Source: JOPF133 sp052144935
GTDB lineage: Bacteria; Acidobacteriota; Terriglobia; Bryobacterales; Bryobacteraceae
NCBI GenBank assembly: GCA_052144935.1
Contig: JBKQPR010000012.1
Location: 1 to 42,607 of the forward strand
DNA: 42,607 nt
Reading direction: 5' to 3'
Shown one piece after another: positions 1 through 8,874 of the stretch (positions are counted from its first letter, which is position 1; every line of letters starts with the position of its first letter). The translations under genes were made by a program, and so were the position numbers. The notes beneath the pieces are model-generated. The model did not search any database and had not been told where the DNA came from. It saw only the letters and a list, made by a program, of their open reading frames with translations.

Positions 1-15
1 CCCGCGCCGCACCAT

Positions 16-2817
16 CTAGTAGCGCTCGAATTCCTTATCCAGGTGGTCGCCGTTGTCTCTCATTTTCAGAGCGACTCCCGATTTGCCGGCCTTCGGCGCG
101 GAGCGGACCGGCGCTTGGGCGACCGCCTCGCGAAGCTTTCCCAGCGAGGCGGTGGGCTTGGGGGCGGCGGCGCGCGCAACCGATGCCGGCTCGCTCTCCG
201 AGGTGCGGAAGAACCCGAGCGCGGTCATGAGCTGATCGGCCTGGCCGGTGAGTTCCTCGGTCGTCGAGGCCATCTCCTCGGCCGCCGAGGCATTCTGCTG
301 GATGACCTTCTCGAGTTGTTGCAGCGCCTTGTTGATCTGGTCGGATCCGGTGTCCTGTTCTTTGCTGGCGGCGGTGATCTCCTGCACCAGCTCCGCTGTC
401 TTCTGGATGTCGGGCACCAGCTTTTCGAGCATCTCCCCGGCTTTTTCCGATACCTTTACGGTCGTGCCCGAGAGCTGGTTGATCTCGCCGGCCGCCTTCT
501 GGCTGCGCTCGGCCAATTTGCGGACCTCCGCGGCCACCACGGCGAACCCCTTTCCGTGCTCGCCGGCGCGCGCCGCCTCGATGGCCGCATTAAGGGCCAA
601 CAGGTTGGTTTGGCGCGCGATCTCCTCGATGATGGAGATCTTGCTGGCAATTTCCTTCATGGCCGCAACCGCCCCCGAGACGGACTTGCCGCTCTCCTGC
701 GCGTCCTTGGCCGATTTGGTGGCGATCCGTTCGGTCTGCTGCGCATTATCGGCATTCTGCTTGATGTTGGAGACCATTTCCTCCATCGAGGAGGAGGCCT
801 CCTCGGCGGAAGCCGCTTGGGCGCTGGCGCCGTTAGACACCTGAACCGAAGCCGTGCTGATGGCCTGGCTGGCGGACGCCACTTCGCCGGCAATGCCGCG
901 GACCTCGGTTACCGTACGGGTGAGGCCCGCCACCATGCTGATCAAGGCCTGCATCAGCTTGTCCTGGGCGGATCGCTCTCTGACAACCACCGTAAGGTTG
1001 CCGTGGGCAATCTCCTCGGCGGCGTGGGTTACTTCGTTCATGGCGGCGATGAGAGCGTTCAAATTGTTCTTGATGGTGTTGAATTCGCCGTGATAGGTAT
1101 CGGTGATCTGCGGCGGCATGTCCCCTTTGCTGATGCGGTCCACATGATTGGCGGCGACATTGAGGGGCGTGATCACGGCATCGAGAATCGCATTCACGCC
1201 GCGCACGATGCCGGCATAGGCGCCCTGGAACTGGTCCTGGTTGCCGCGCTCGGTCAACTTTCCTTCTTTGGACGCCTCGGTCAAGCGAGCCAGTTCCTTC
1301 TGTAGGGACTGGATCACCACGCCCACGTTGTTGACGGCCTGCTTCATCTTCTCGTGGTCGCCCTTGTATGTTTGGGCGATCAGCTCGTCGATCTTGCCAT
1401 TGGAAATCTGGGCCAGGATGCGGTTGCCCTCGCCAATGGGCAGCAGAATCGCGTCCAGCATGGCGTTCACGCCCTGCACGATGCCGGCATAAGCGCCCTG
1501 GAACTGTTCCGGCTTGCCGCGCTCGGAGAGTTGCCCGTCTTTCGAAGCGTCCGTCAACCGGTTCAACTCTTTTTGCAAGCTCTGAATCACCACGCCCACA
1601 TTGTTGACGGCCTGCTTCATCTTCTCGTGGTCGCCCTTGTAGGCGTGGGCGATCAGCTCGTCGATCTTGCCATTGGAAATCTGCGCCAGGATGCGGTTGC
1701 CCTCGCCGATGGGCAGCAGGATGGCGTCCAGCATGGTGTTCATGCCCTGCACGATCGCGGCATAGGCGCCCTGGAACTGTTCCGGTTTGCCGCGCTCGGA
1801 GAGCTGCCCGTCCTTGGACGCGTCCGTCAATCGGTTCAACTCCTTCTGCAGGCTCTGGATCACCGTGCCCACGTTATTGACGGCCTGCTTCATCTTCTCG
1901 TGGTCGCCCTTGTAGGTGTGGGCGATCAGCTCGTCGATCTTGCCGCCCGAGATCTGCGCCAGGATGCGGTTGCCCTCGCCGATGGGCAGCAGAATCGCGT
2001 CCAGCATGGTGTTCACGCCCTGCACGATGGCGGCATAGGCGCCCTGGAACTGTTCCGGTTTGCCGCGCTCGGAGAGTTGCCCGTCCTTCGACGCGTCGGT
2101 CAATCGGTTCAACTCTTTTTGCAGGCTCTGGATCACCAGGCCCACGTTATTGACGGCCTGCTTCATCTTCTCGTGGTCGCCCTTGTAGGTGTGGGCGATC
2201 AGCTCATCGATCTTGCCGCCCGAAATCTGCGCCAGAATGCGGTTGCCCTCGCCGATGGGCAGCAGTATGGCGTCCAGCATGGCGTTCACGCCCTGCACGA
2301 TGTCGGCATACGCGCCTTTGAAGCCGTCGGGCTTGCCGCGCTCAGTCAGCCGCCCTTCCCGGGATGCCTCCGTCAAGCGCGCCATTTCTCTCTGTAAGCC
2401 TTGCAGGACCGTGGCCACGTTATTGACGGCCTGCTTCATCTTTTCGTGGTCGCCCTTGTAGGTCTGGCTGATCAGCTCATCGATCTTGCCATTGGAGACC
2501 TGGGCCAGGACGCGATTTCCCTCCCCAATGGGGACGAGAATGGCATCCAACATATCGTTGATGCCCTGCACAATTTCGCGGTGAACGCCGCGGAACTGAT
2601 CGAGCTTGCCACGCTCCTCCAGACGCCCCTGGCGCGATGCGTCCACCAGGCGCGCGATCTCTTGAGAGACGCGCTCGATTTCCAAGTCTGCGGCTCTTTC
2701 CGCGCTGCCTCCGGGGACGCGCTTACCTTGCGCGTCATACTCCAGGACGGCTCGACCGCCGCCGCTGGGTTCCGAACTCCGCGGCTGTTTGTTTTTCCCG
2801 TTTGCGTTACGTAACAT
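16..2817 (-). CDS. Soluble poly-HAMP methyl-accepting chemotaxis protein
   Basis: A 933-residue chemoreceptor with no obvious membrane segment or signal peptide, so it is probably cytoplasmic. Residues about 56-510 are five near-identical 91-residue units, each holding two HAMP-like modules. One contains LTxASxxGxLxERG and the other GNRILAQIS-GKIDELI with GDHEKMKQAVNNV. A sixth, divergent unit and a final HAMP (around EEIAHGNLTV) follow, so roughly 13 HAMP-like modules precede the signalling domain. The conserved MCP hairpin tip is clear (IARQTNLLALNAAIEAARAG). After it come a flexible Ala/Pro/Lys-rich linker and the C-terminus EFERY, which fits the aromatic-x-x-aromatic pattern of a CheR/CheB tethering pentapeptide. 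The ATG overlaps the cheA stop by 11 bases, so the two genes are co-translated. Family assignment is secure; the ligand or stimulus is unknown. Confidence 0.95.
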   Translation of the reverse strand: MLRNANGKNKQPRSSEPSGGGRAVLEYDAQGKRVPGGSAERAADLEIERVSQEIARLVDASRQGRLEERGKLDQFRGVHREIVQGINDMLDAILVPIGEGNRVLAQVSNGKIDELISQTYKGDHEKMKQAVNNVATVLQGLQREMARLTEASREGRLTERGKPDGFKGAYADIVQGVNAMLDAILLPIGEGNRILAQISGGKIDELIAHTYKGDHEKMKQAVNNVGLVIQSLQKELNRLTDASKDGQLSERGKPEQFQGAYAAIVQGVNTMLDAILLPIGEGNRILAQISGGKIDELIAHTYKGDHEKMKQAVNNVGTVIQSLQKELNRLTDASKDGQLSERGKPEQFQGAYAAIVQGMNTMLDAILLPIGEGNRILAQISNGKIDELIAHAYKGDHEKMKQAVNNVGVVIQSLQKELNRLTDASKDGQLSERGKPEQFQGAYAGIVQGVNAMLDAILLPIGEGNRILAQISNGKIDELIAQTYKGDHEKMKQAVNNVGVVIQSLQKELARLTEASKEGKLTERGNQDQFQGAYAGIVRGVNAILDAVITPLNVAANHVDRISKGDMPPQITDTYHGEFNTIKNNLNALIAAMNEVTHAAEEIAHGNLTVVVRERSAQDKLMQALISMVAGLTRTVTEVRGIAGEVASASQAISTASVQVSNGASAQAASAEEASSSMEEMVSNIKQNADNAQQTERIATKSAKDAQESGKSVSGAVAAMKEIASKISIIEEIARQTNLLALNAAIEAARAGEHGKGFAVVAAEVRKLAERSQKAAGEINQLSGTTVKVSEKAGEMLEKLVPDIQKTAELVQEITAASKEQDTGSDQINKALQQLEKVIQQNASAAEEMASTTEELTGQADQLMTALGFFRTSESEPASVARAAAPKPTASLGKLREAVAQAPVRSAPKAGKSGVALKMRDNGDHLDKEFERY
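1288..2652 (-). repeat. Five tandem 273-bp poly-HAMP coding repeats
   Basis: Five consecutive 273-bp units encode residues 56-510 of the chemoreceptor, each 91 residues long without length variation. The middle units are nearly identical in DNA and protein, while the first is more divergent. This points to recent internal duplication or gene conversion in the centre of the array. A sixth, more divergent unit follows outside these coordinates. Confidence 0.9.
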
Positions 2818-4918
2818 GGATGCTGTTTTCCTTTCCCTTGAATGCGTTGGTCTGTGTGAATGGTTGGTTCGGCATACCCGGGTTGCACCGAGTTTTCCGG
2901 CCGTTGGAGCGCCTGTTCTGGGATGCCATGTGGACTGCGTTCTGCACCAGGCGATGCGGATCGAGAATCAGCGCCACGGTTCCGTTTCCGAGGATGGTGG
3001 CGCCGGACACCATCGGAACATCGCGATATAGCCTGCCCAGGTTCTTGATCACGGTCTGATGATTTCCGAGTACTTCGTCCACCACCAGCCCGCAATGCCC
3101 TTCCTCGGTATCGACTACCATGATCTGTTCGCGTTCCGGCCGCGGCCTTTCGATCGCGAAGTCCTCGCTGAGCCGGATGTAGGGGATGGTTTCGCCGCGC
3201 ACGCTCGCCAGATGGTTGCCGTGCGCGTCTTGAATGTCCTGGCGCGTCAGCTCGACGCATTCCAGGCTGTTGGCCAGCGGCAGTACGAAGTGTGCCTCGC
3301 CGACGCGGACCAGCAGCCCGTCGATAATGGCCAGCGTCAAGGGAAGGCGGAGGGTTACGGCGAGGCCCGCTCCTGGCTGGCTGGCGATCTCGATGGAGCC
3401 ACGCAAGGCGTCCACGCTGCGGCGGACTACGTCCATGCCGACACCCCGGCCGGATACATCGGTGACCTTCCGGGCGGTAGAGAAGCCGGGCGCCAGGATC
3501 AGGGAGAAAAGTTCGGATTCCGAGAGCTGCGCCGAAGGGTCGAGCAGCCCCTGCTCGATGGCGCGCGCACGCACCGCCTCGACGTCCAGACCGCGCCCGT
3601 CATCGCTGACGCGGATCAGCACCTGGGCGCCGGAATGCCGGGCGGAGAGGCGAATTGTGGCGTTGGCGGATTTGCCCGCCGCGCGGCGCGCGTCCGCGGT
3701 CTCGATACCGTGATCCATGCTGTTGCGGATCAGGTGAACCAGCGGATCGTTCAGTTGATCGATCACCGTCTTGTCCAGCTCGGTGTCGGCCCCCTCGGTC
3801 ACCAGGTCTACTTGCTTGTGGAGCTCGATGCCGAGATCGTGCACCAGCCGGCGGAAGCGTTCGAAGGTGTTGCGCAGGGGCAACATCCGGATACTCATGG
3901 AGTTCTCGCGCAGCTCCGCCGTAAGCCGATCGATTTCCTCGGAGATCGCCTGAATGTCGGGATCGTCCCGGCGCGCGGAGACCTCGCTCAGGCGGGCTTG
4001 TACGGTCACCAGTTCGCCCACCAGATTGACGAGCTGATCCAGCTTTTCGGCGGACACTCGTATGCTGGACGCCGTTGGTGGCCCCGTGACGCCGGCGATG
4101 CCCGCCGAGTCCTGCCGGGCCGTTTTTGCCGCCGGGGGCGAAGAGGAGAGAGCGGGAACGGCCGCAGGAATGCCCACGGGATCTCCGGAGGCCGGCTCAA
4201 CCCGGATCTCGCAATCGTCTTCGATAAAGATAAAAATGTCCCGGATCGCGTCTCGCCCCGCGGCGGTCTCGAGAACCAGGTCCCAGGCGACGTAGCAGCG
4301 TTCGGGATCGATCTCGCCGAGCGGCGGGATTCGGGATGCGTCGAGCTGGACCCGGAGCTGTCCGAGTTCCCGCATCTCGCGCAGAAGGAACAACGGGTTG
4401 GTCCCATTCAAGAGCAGGTCCGGACCAGGCCGGAAGTGGATGAGCCACTCGGTGGACACCGATTGAGCGGGCGATTGGGGAAGCTCGGCAGGCAAGGCCT
4501 CGGTCTGCGGCACCGGCGCAGGCTCCTGGTGAGATGGCGGGGGGCCGGTCAACCTGCCCAAGCCGGCAAGAATTTCAGCCGAGCGATTGCGATCCGGGGG
4601 GTCCTGGCCGGCAGCCGCATCCAACATGGATTTGATCTGATCGCCGGCCGCAAGAGCCAGATTGATCAGGTCCGTGGTGGCCGCCAGTTCGCCCTTACGC
4701 AACTGGTCGAAGACCGCCTCCAGATTGTGAGTGAACGCGGCGATGTCCTCGAATCCGAACATTGCGCCCGATCCTTTGATGGTATGCAGAGCGCGGAATG
4801 CCCGCCCGACCACTTCGAGATCATCGCGGTTTTGGTCCAGCTCCAGCAGAGCCGATTCCAGTTCGCCGAGCAATTCGCGGGCTTCTTCCTGGAAGCCTTC
4901 CTTGAATTGGTCGATCAC
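2807..4918 (-). CDS. cheA: Chemotaxis histidine kinase CheA
   Basis: A hybrid-less CheA of about 703 residues. An Hpt (P1) domain lies at the N-terminus with the phosphorylatable His at about residue 45 (HTIKGSGAMFG). A P2-like segment with GTNPLFLLREMRELG lies at about 150-250. Next come the dimerisation domain (LDQLVNLVGELVTVQARL), the HATPase domain with N box HLIRNSMDHGIE, and glycine motifs DDGRGLD and GRGVGMDVV. A CheW-like P5 domain ends the protein. I place the start at a GTG that overlaps the cheY stop in a GTGA arrangement. An in-frame upstream start would add 20 low-complexity residues and overlap cheY by more than 60 bases. It should autophosphorylate on receptor input and pass phosphate to the adjacent receiver. 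No CheW, CheR or CheB gene is visible in the window. Confidence 0.95.
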   Translation of the reverse strand: MIDQFKEGFQEEARELLGELESALLELDQNRDDLEVVGRAFRALHTIKGSGAMFGFEDIAAFTHNLEAVFDQLRKGELAATTDLINLALAAGDQIKSMLDAAAGQDPPDRNRSAEILAGLGRLTGPPPSHQEPAPVPQTEALPAELPQSPAQSVSTEWLIHFRPGPDLLLNGTNPLFLLREMRELGQLRVQLDASRIPPLGEIDPERCYVAWDLVLETAAGRDAIRDIFIFIEDDCEIRVEPASGDPVGIPAAVPALSSSPPAAKTARQDSAGIAGVTGPPTASSIRVSAEKLDQLVNLVGELVTVQARLSEVSARRDDPDIQAISEEIDRLTAELRENSMSIRMLPLRNTFERFRRLVHDLGIELHKQVDLVTEGADTELDKTVIDQLNDPLVHLIRNSMDHGIETADARRAAGKSANATIRLSARHSGAQVLIRVSDDGRGLDVEAVRARAIEQGLLDPSAQLSESELFSLILAPGFSTARKVTDVSGRGVGMDVVRRSVDALRGSIEIASQPGAGLAVTLRLPLTLAIIDGLLVRVGEAHFVLPLANSLECVELTRQDIQDAHGNHLASVRGETIPYIRLSEDFAIERPRPEREQIMVVDTEEGHCGLVVDEVLGNHQTVIKNLGRLYRDVPMVSGATILGNGTVALILDPHRLVQNAVHMASQNRRSNGRKTRCNPGMPNQPFTQTNAFKGKENSIHVT

Positions 4919-5277
4919 CCCACCATCCTTTTCACCACCGCCAGGATTTGCTGCATCGTGAAGGGCTTCACGATCCATCCCGTGGCTCCGGCCGCCTTAC
5001 CTTCGAGCTTGCGGGATTCCTGGGATTCCGTGGTGAGCATGATAATCGGTACGCCTTTGTATGCCGGGTTGGCTCGCAGGCTGCGGATGAGACCGATGCC
5101 GTCCAGATTCGGCATGTTCAAGTCGGTGATCACCAGGTTGACGGGGCGCGTGAGCTTCCGAAGGGCATCCCGGCCGTCAGCCGCTTCAATTACCGTGTAG
5201 CCTGCGTCGGAAAGGGTGAAGTTGACCATCTGCCGAACGCTGGCGGAATCGTCGACTGTGAGAATCACCTTACTCAT
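4915..5277 (-). CDS. cheY: Single-domain response regulator, CheY-like
   Basis: A 120-residue stand-alone receiver domain. The acidic pocket is D9/D10, the predicted phosphoacceptor is D52 (TDLNMPNLDG), the switch Thr is T82/T83 (IIMLTTES), and the conserved Lys is K104 (IVKPF). It has no output domain, as expected for a CheY that acts by protein-protein contact. Its stop overlaps the GTG start of cheA, and it begins just 3 bp after the STAS gene ends. CheY-like proteins of this subtype (SKVILTVDDSASVRQMV) commonly sit beside CheA and MCP genes. Whether it controls a flagellar motor, type IV pili or another output cannot be told here. Confidence 0.93.
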   Translation of the reverse strand: MSKVILTVDDSASVRQMVNFTLSDAGYTVIEAADGRDALRKLTRPVNLVITDLNMPNLDGIGLIRSLRANPAYKGVPIIMLTTESQESRKLEGKAAGATGWIVKPFTMQQILAVVKRMVG

Positions 5278-5280
5278 CCC

Positions 5281-5586
5281 TCACCCCGGAAACGGGAACC
5301 CGGGTAACCCGCCAAAACCCGCGTCGCGCGCAGCGGCGGCAGCGGCCGCGGATGCACTGGCCCCCACTCCCACTCCCATATGCCCGGCCTCACGCGCGGC
5401 GGCCCAGAGCAGTTGCATGATGGTGATATCGATCTCCTCTACGCGCTGAAGATCCAATTCGAGATCCCTCTGGGCGGCGAGCCATTCGAGCAGCAATTCT
5501 TTCAGTTCCCCCGCCGATGCGAGGGTGACCTGGCCTTCCATTCGGATAAGCCAGCGGGATTCCTCTCGCTGGATCGTTAGGGGCAT
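5281..5586 (-). CDS. STAS-domain protein of chemotaxis type
   Basis: About 101 residues from the ATG that has a purine-rich AGGAAG ribosome-binding site a few bases upstream; a longer frame to 5715 adds a sequence unlike the family. The STAS fold is indicated by LIRMEGQVTLASAGELKELLLEWL followed by LELDLQRVEEIDITIMQLLW. At the site where SpoIIAA-type proteins carry the phosphorylatable Asp-Ser-Ser, this protein has Asp-Ile-Thr, so Ser-based switching is unlikely unless Thr substitutes. The C-terminus is unusually rich in Ala and Gly (ASASAAAAAAARDAG). STAS proteins of this kind are often the first gene of chemosensory operons, which is its place here. The exact role is not known. Confidence 0.8.
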   Translation of the reverse strand: MPLTIQREESRWLIRMEGQVTLASAGELKELLLEWLAAQRDLELDLQRVEEIDITIMQLLWAAAREAGHMGVGVGASASAAAAAAARDAGFGGLPGFPFPG

Positions 5587-5711
5587 CGCACTTCCTAAGT
5601 ACTTATCGGCGGACTCGCAGCGTCGCGATAGAGCGCTGGCGGAATTATTTGGAGTTTTCAACCACAGCCCCCACGTGGGCTGGCAGTTCCCCTCGCACCT
5701 GGCGTGGCAGT

Positions 5712-6134
5712 TCATAGACCGGTGGCGACGCGCGAATTCGCCTCAAAATCTATGACGTGCATCTGAAGGACACCGGGATTCTGTGGCGCCTGGTGCGGCG
5801 CGGGGAAATTCAGCCGGTGAACGACCAGCGCCGGTGGCGCTTCCGCGTGCCGGGCTACGGTTCCGTGGATTGGAAGGGCGGCCGCTTTGGCTGCCAGGGC
5901 CGCTAACGCCAGGGCCAGCATCCGGCCCGTGGTGCGCGGCGCCGGGAACGGCCCGTAGGCCGCGGCGGCGATGGCCAGAGCCGGCGTCATGGGAAGCAGA
6001 TAGGCTACGTTGCGATACTGCCACGCCAGCACCGACGCGGCCAGCGCCGCCAGCCAGCACGCCCAGGTTCGGCAGAAACGGAGTTGCGGAGCAAAACGCG
6101 GTGAGAAGACCGGCGCCCATTTTTTTCTCCGCAC
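5712..6134 (-). pseudogene. Probable remnant of a polytopic membrane protein
   Basis: An open frame of 140 codons with two or three hydrophobic stretches (around CWLAALAASVLAW and LLPMTPALAIAAAAYG) and a Pro/His-rich tail. The segment WQYRNVAYLLPMTPALAI recalls the C-terminal membrane region of GT39-type (ArnT/PMT-like) glycosyltransferases, from memory only. No catalytic N-terminal part lies upstream, and 5587-5711 and 6135-6317 hold nothing recognisable. It may be a truncated relic, or chance open frame in GC-rich DNA. Confidence 0.3.
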
Positions 6135-6317
6135 TTCGCTCCTGGCCCAAAGGGGCCCCCGCGCCTACCCAGTAACGCTTCGGGCAGCCGTTGATTCAAA
6201 AGGGCTTGCGCCGCTCGCGGTTTACTTCCGTCATCGACCAGGGCGCCCCGGCCTGGTCTCTCACTCCGCGGTGAAGCGCAGCCGCGTCTCGCCAGCCCCG
6301 CCACGGTTTCCGAGTCT

Positions 6318-7526
6318 ATGATGGATAAGGATCCGATGAAGCCCCAGCTTGCAAAGCTCCGTGCCTGGTGGTCGCATAAGCAGGCGCTCGATGGGCGGCT
6401 CGATGGCGCTGCGCCCGCCGATGTGCTCGCCGAGACCGGATGGGCACGCTCGTTGGGCGGCGTGGGGCCGTATCTGACGCTCGCGGCGCGCGCGGGAACG
6501 TCGCGCGAAGCGGTCGACGCGGCCGTCGCCAGCCTCGGCATCCACGAACTGCCCGCCGCGCGAAACTGCACTTACGTGGTCCCCGCCGCCGATTTCGCGC
6601 TGGCGCTCAAGGCAGGCGCCGGTTTCTCGACCGAGCTGAAGACCGTGATGAAGCTGGGCGTCACCGAAAAGGAAATCGCTAGGTTGCGCGAGGCGGTTGT
6701 GAGCGCGCTCGGCAAAGGGCCGCTCGAGCCGGATGAGATTCGCGAAGCGGCCGGACCGGCGGTGCGCAACCTGGGCGAGGAAGGAAAGAAGAAGGGCGTC
6801 GCCACCACCCTCCCGGTGGCGCTGAATCAGCTCCAGACCGAAGGCGAGATCCGCCGCGTGCCGATGGACGGGCGGCTCGATCGGCAGCGTTATCGCTACG
6901 CGCTGTGGCGCCCCAATCCGCTCGCGAATTGGAAACTTTCCTCCGCCGAGGTCGCGGTTGAGCTGGCGCGCCGCTATTTCGCGTGGACCGGTCCGGCGAC
7001 CATCGGCGAATTTCAGTGGTTCTCCGCGCTGAGTCTCAAAGCGGCGAAAGCCGCCATCGAGCCTTTGGGCCTCGTGCCGCTTGCGCCGCCCGACGACGAT
7101 CGGCTGATGTTCCCCGAAAATCTCGAAAAGTTTGCATCTTTCCAGGTCCCCAAGCAAGCCCAGTACCGGCTGGTCAGCAGCATCGACGGCATCAGCCTGC
7201 TGCGCCGCGATCTGAAGAGCATCGTCGAGTCGGCCGATATCGAGCGCATGGTGACGCGCGAGCGCTCCTCGGGCGAGCTGACGGATTTGCCCAGCCACGC
7301 GATTGTCGATCGCGGCAAAGTGGTCGGAATCTGGGAGTACGATCCAGCCCGCGAGTCGATCGCCTGGCTCCCCTTTATCGCCAGGAATCGAGACCTGGAG
7401 AAGGCCGTCGCCGGCGCAGAAGAGTACATACGATCGCAGCTTGGCGACGCGCGATCGTTCAGCCTGGACAGTCCCAAAAGCCGGATTCCGCGGCTCGAAG
7501 CGCTGCGCAAGGCGGCCGGCCGCTGA
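6318..7526 (+). CDS. Winged-helix DNA-binding protein, HTH_42 (AlkZ/YcaQ-like)
   Basis: A 402-residue protein resembling the HTH_42/DUF1006 superfamily, which includes the AlkZ/YcaQ DNA glycosylases that excise interstrand crosslinks or bulky alkyl adducts. Supporting segments are the N-terminal RAWWSHKQALDG, the FAWTGPATIGEFQWFSAL block typical of the family's winged-helix repeats, and the C-terminal region with HAIVDRGKVVGIWEYD. I cannot confirm the catalytic QxQ/QxD motif by eye, so glycosylase activity is unproven; related members are annotated only as winged-helix proteins. The first ATG gives MMDKDP; a second ATG six codons in is also possible, as neither has a strong ribosome-binding site. 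It stands alone and converges on the thioredoxin gene, 28 bp away. Confidence 0.75.
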   Translation: MMDKDPMKPQLAKLRAWWSHKQALDGRLDGAAPADVLAETGWARSLGGVGPYLTLAARAGTSREAVDAAVASLGIHELPAARNCTYVVPAADFALALKAGAGFSTELKTVMKLGVTEKEIARLREAVVSALGKGPLEPDEIREAAGPAVRNLGEEGKKKGVATTLPVALNQLQTEGEIRRVPMDGRLDRQRYRYALWRPNPLANWKLSSAEVAVELARRYFAWTGPATIGEFQWFSALSLKAAKAAIEPLGLVPLAPPDDDRLMFPENLEKFASFQVPKQAQYRLVSSIDGISLLRRDLKSIVESADIERMVTRERSSGELTDLPSHAIVDRGKVVGIWEYDPARESIAWLPFIARNRDLEKAVAGAEEYIRSQLGDARSFSLDSPKSRIPRLEALRKAAGR

Positions 7527-7554
7527 GGCGGCGCTGTAACACGGCGTTAGCCGT

Positions 7555-8730
7555 CTACTTTGCCCAATACGCCGGATGGCCCACGTAGGTCTGGTTTTCC
7601 AGATTCGCCAGGATCGCGCGCCGCACTTCCAGAATGTCGACCTCGCCCTGCTTCTGGTAGAGCACCTTACCGCCCGGCGCGATCACCATCGTAAAAGGCA
7701 CGCCGCTCTCCCACTTCGGCTCGAACGCGGCCTGCATGGCGTAGGTATCTTCCGAAGCGAACAGCAGGTTGCGGCTGGAGGCATGCTGCTGCTCCAGGAT
7801 CTTCATCACGCCGGCTTTCTCATCGGGATAATTGGCCGCCACCGTCACCAGGTCGAAATCGCGCCGCCGGAACATGCGGTAGGTCGCCTCCACGTCCGGG
7901 AACTCCGTCAGGCACGGGCCGCACCACGTCGCCCAAAAGTTGACCAGCAGCACTTTGTCCGTCGGATTCGCGCGCAGTTTCTTGAGGTCGCCGGCCGTCG
8001 CCATCTCCACCTTCACCGGCTCGGCCTCGATCTTTTGTCTCTCCCGCAACTGGCTGTCGATTTTCGATTTCCACTTGGTGGAGCAGCCGAACGCGGGCGT
8101 GTGAGTCACCGCCACCGCCTGCCCGGCCACGAGCGCGTCCAGCGCGGCGCGCGCGTCCTGAATCTTCACCAGCGATTCGCGCTGTGCGTTGTCGATGCGC
8201 CCTTCGTAGCGCAGCTTGCGCTCGCGGTCGAAGATGAAAACGTGCGGCGTGGCCTGCACCCCGTATGCCCGCGCCACCGATTGCGTCTCGCCGTCGTAAA
8301 GGTACGGAAAGTTGAAGTGCCGGTAGGCCGCGCGGATCTTCATCTCCTCCAGGCTGTCGCTGACGTCGGTGTAGCCCAGCTCGGAAAGCAGGATCGCCTT
8401 GGGGTCGTTGGGCTGAATCGCCACGAACCCCACGCCCTTGCCGCTGTAGTCCTCCACCAGCTTCTTGACGCGGCCCTCATAGAGCTGCGAGGTCGGGCAG
8501 TGGTTACAGAGAAACATCACCACCAGCAGCGGGCTATCCTGGTAGTCGCTGAGCTGGTGGATCTGGCCGTCGATCTCCGGCAGCGCGAAATCCGGCGCCG
8601 CGGAGCCGATCGGTAGAATCGGGTGCTCGGCGGCAACCTGAGGGGTCAGCCGCGGCTCCTGGGCGAAGGCCGCCAGGCTCAGTAACAATCCCGCCATCAA
8701 CAATCCCGCCATCGCGAACCGGTTTGCCAT
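7555..8730 (-). CDS. Exported double-thioredoxin-domain protein
   Basis: About 391 residues with a cleavable signal peptide (LLMAGLLLSLAAFAQ), hence extracytoplasmic. The first module (about residues 38-190) is an AhpC/TSA/redoxin-like domain whose active site reads CNHCPTS. The second (about 235-385) is a TlpA/ResA-like thioredoxin with the classic WCGPC motif (NFWATWCGPCLTEFP). The double arrangement suggests a thiol-disulfide relay or peroxide-linked reductase in the periplasm. The start is the ATG with AGGAGG eight bases upstream; a TTG two codons earlier is less likely. Similar two-domain redoxins are frequent in Acidobacteria and Planctomycetes. Its direct partner is not evident here. 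Confidence 0.85.
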   Translation of the reverse strand: MANRFAMAGLLMAGLLLSLAAFAQEPRLTPQVAAEHPILPIGSAAPDFALPEIDGQIHQLSDYQDSPLLVVMFLCNHCPTSQLYEGRVKKLVEDYSGKGVGFVAIQPNDPKAILLSELGYTDVSDSLEEMKIRAAYRHFNFPYLYDGETQSVARAYGVQATPHVFIFDRERKLRYEGRIDNAQRESLVKIQDARAALDALVAGQAVAVTHTPAFGCSTKWKSKIDSQLRERQKIEAEPVKVEMATAGDLKKLRANPTDKVLLVNFWATWCGPCLTEFPDVEATYRMFRRRDFDLVTVAANYPDEKAGVMKILEQQHASSRNLLFASEDTYAMQAAFEPKWESGVPFTMVIAPGGKVLYQKQGEVDILEVRRAILANLENQTYVGHPAYWAK

Positions 8731-8795
8731 GGTCAACTCCTCCTGCTGTCTGCGAAATTTCCAGGAAACCCGAACTCCATCTTCTCACAGACGAG

Positions 8796-8872
8796 GCGGT
8801 CAGCCCGCAGCGGTCAGCCACACCGGAGCGGCTGATTGCTGAGGGCTGCTTGCCGATTGCCGAAAGCTGGCC
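8796..8872. repeat. Short degenerate intergenic repeats
   Basis: Between the thioredoxin gene start and the phnX end lie two exact copies of GCGGTCAGCC (8796-8805 and 8810-8819). They are followed by degenerate GCTGATTGCTGA / GCCGATTGCCGA units. This resembles short heptamer-like intergenic repeats; no function is evident. Confidence 0.4.
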
Positions 8873-8874
8873 GC

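Noticed and set aside
43..1305. Long plus-strand open frame opposite the chemoreceptor
   Set aside because: Antisense shadow of GC-rich coding DNA, with no domain and no ribosome-binding site; the minus-strand MCP is certain.
3059..5200. 713-codon plus-strand frame opposite cheA/cheY
   Set aside because: Composition is typical of an antisense frame, and it overlaps two certain genes entirely.
6261..7298. 345-codon minus-strand frame opposite the winged-helix gene
   Set aside because: Arg/Gly/His-rich shadow; the plus-strand protein has family motifs.
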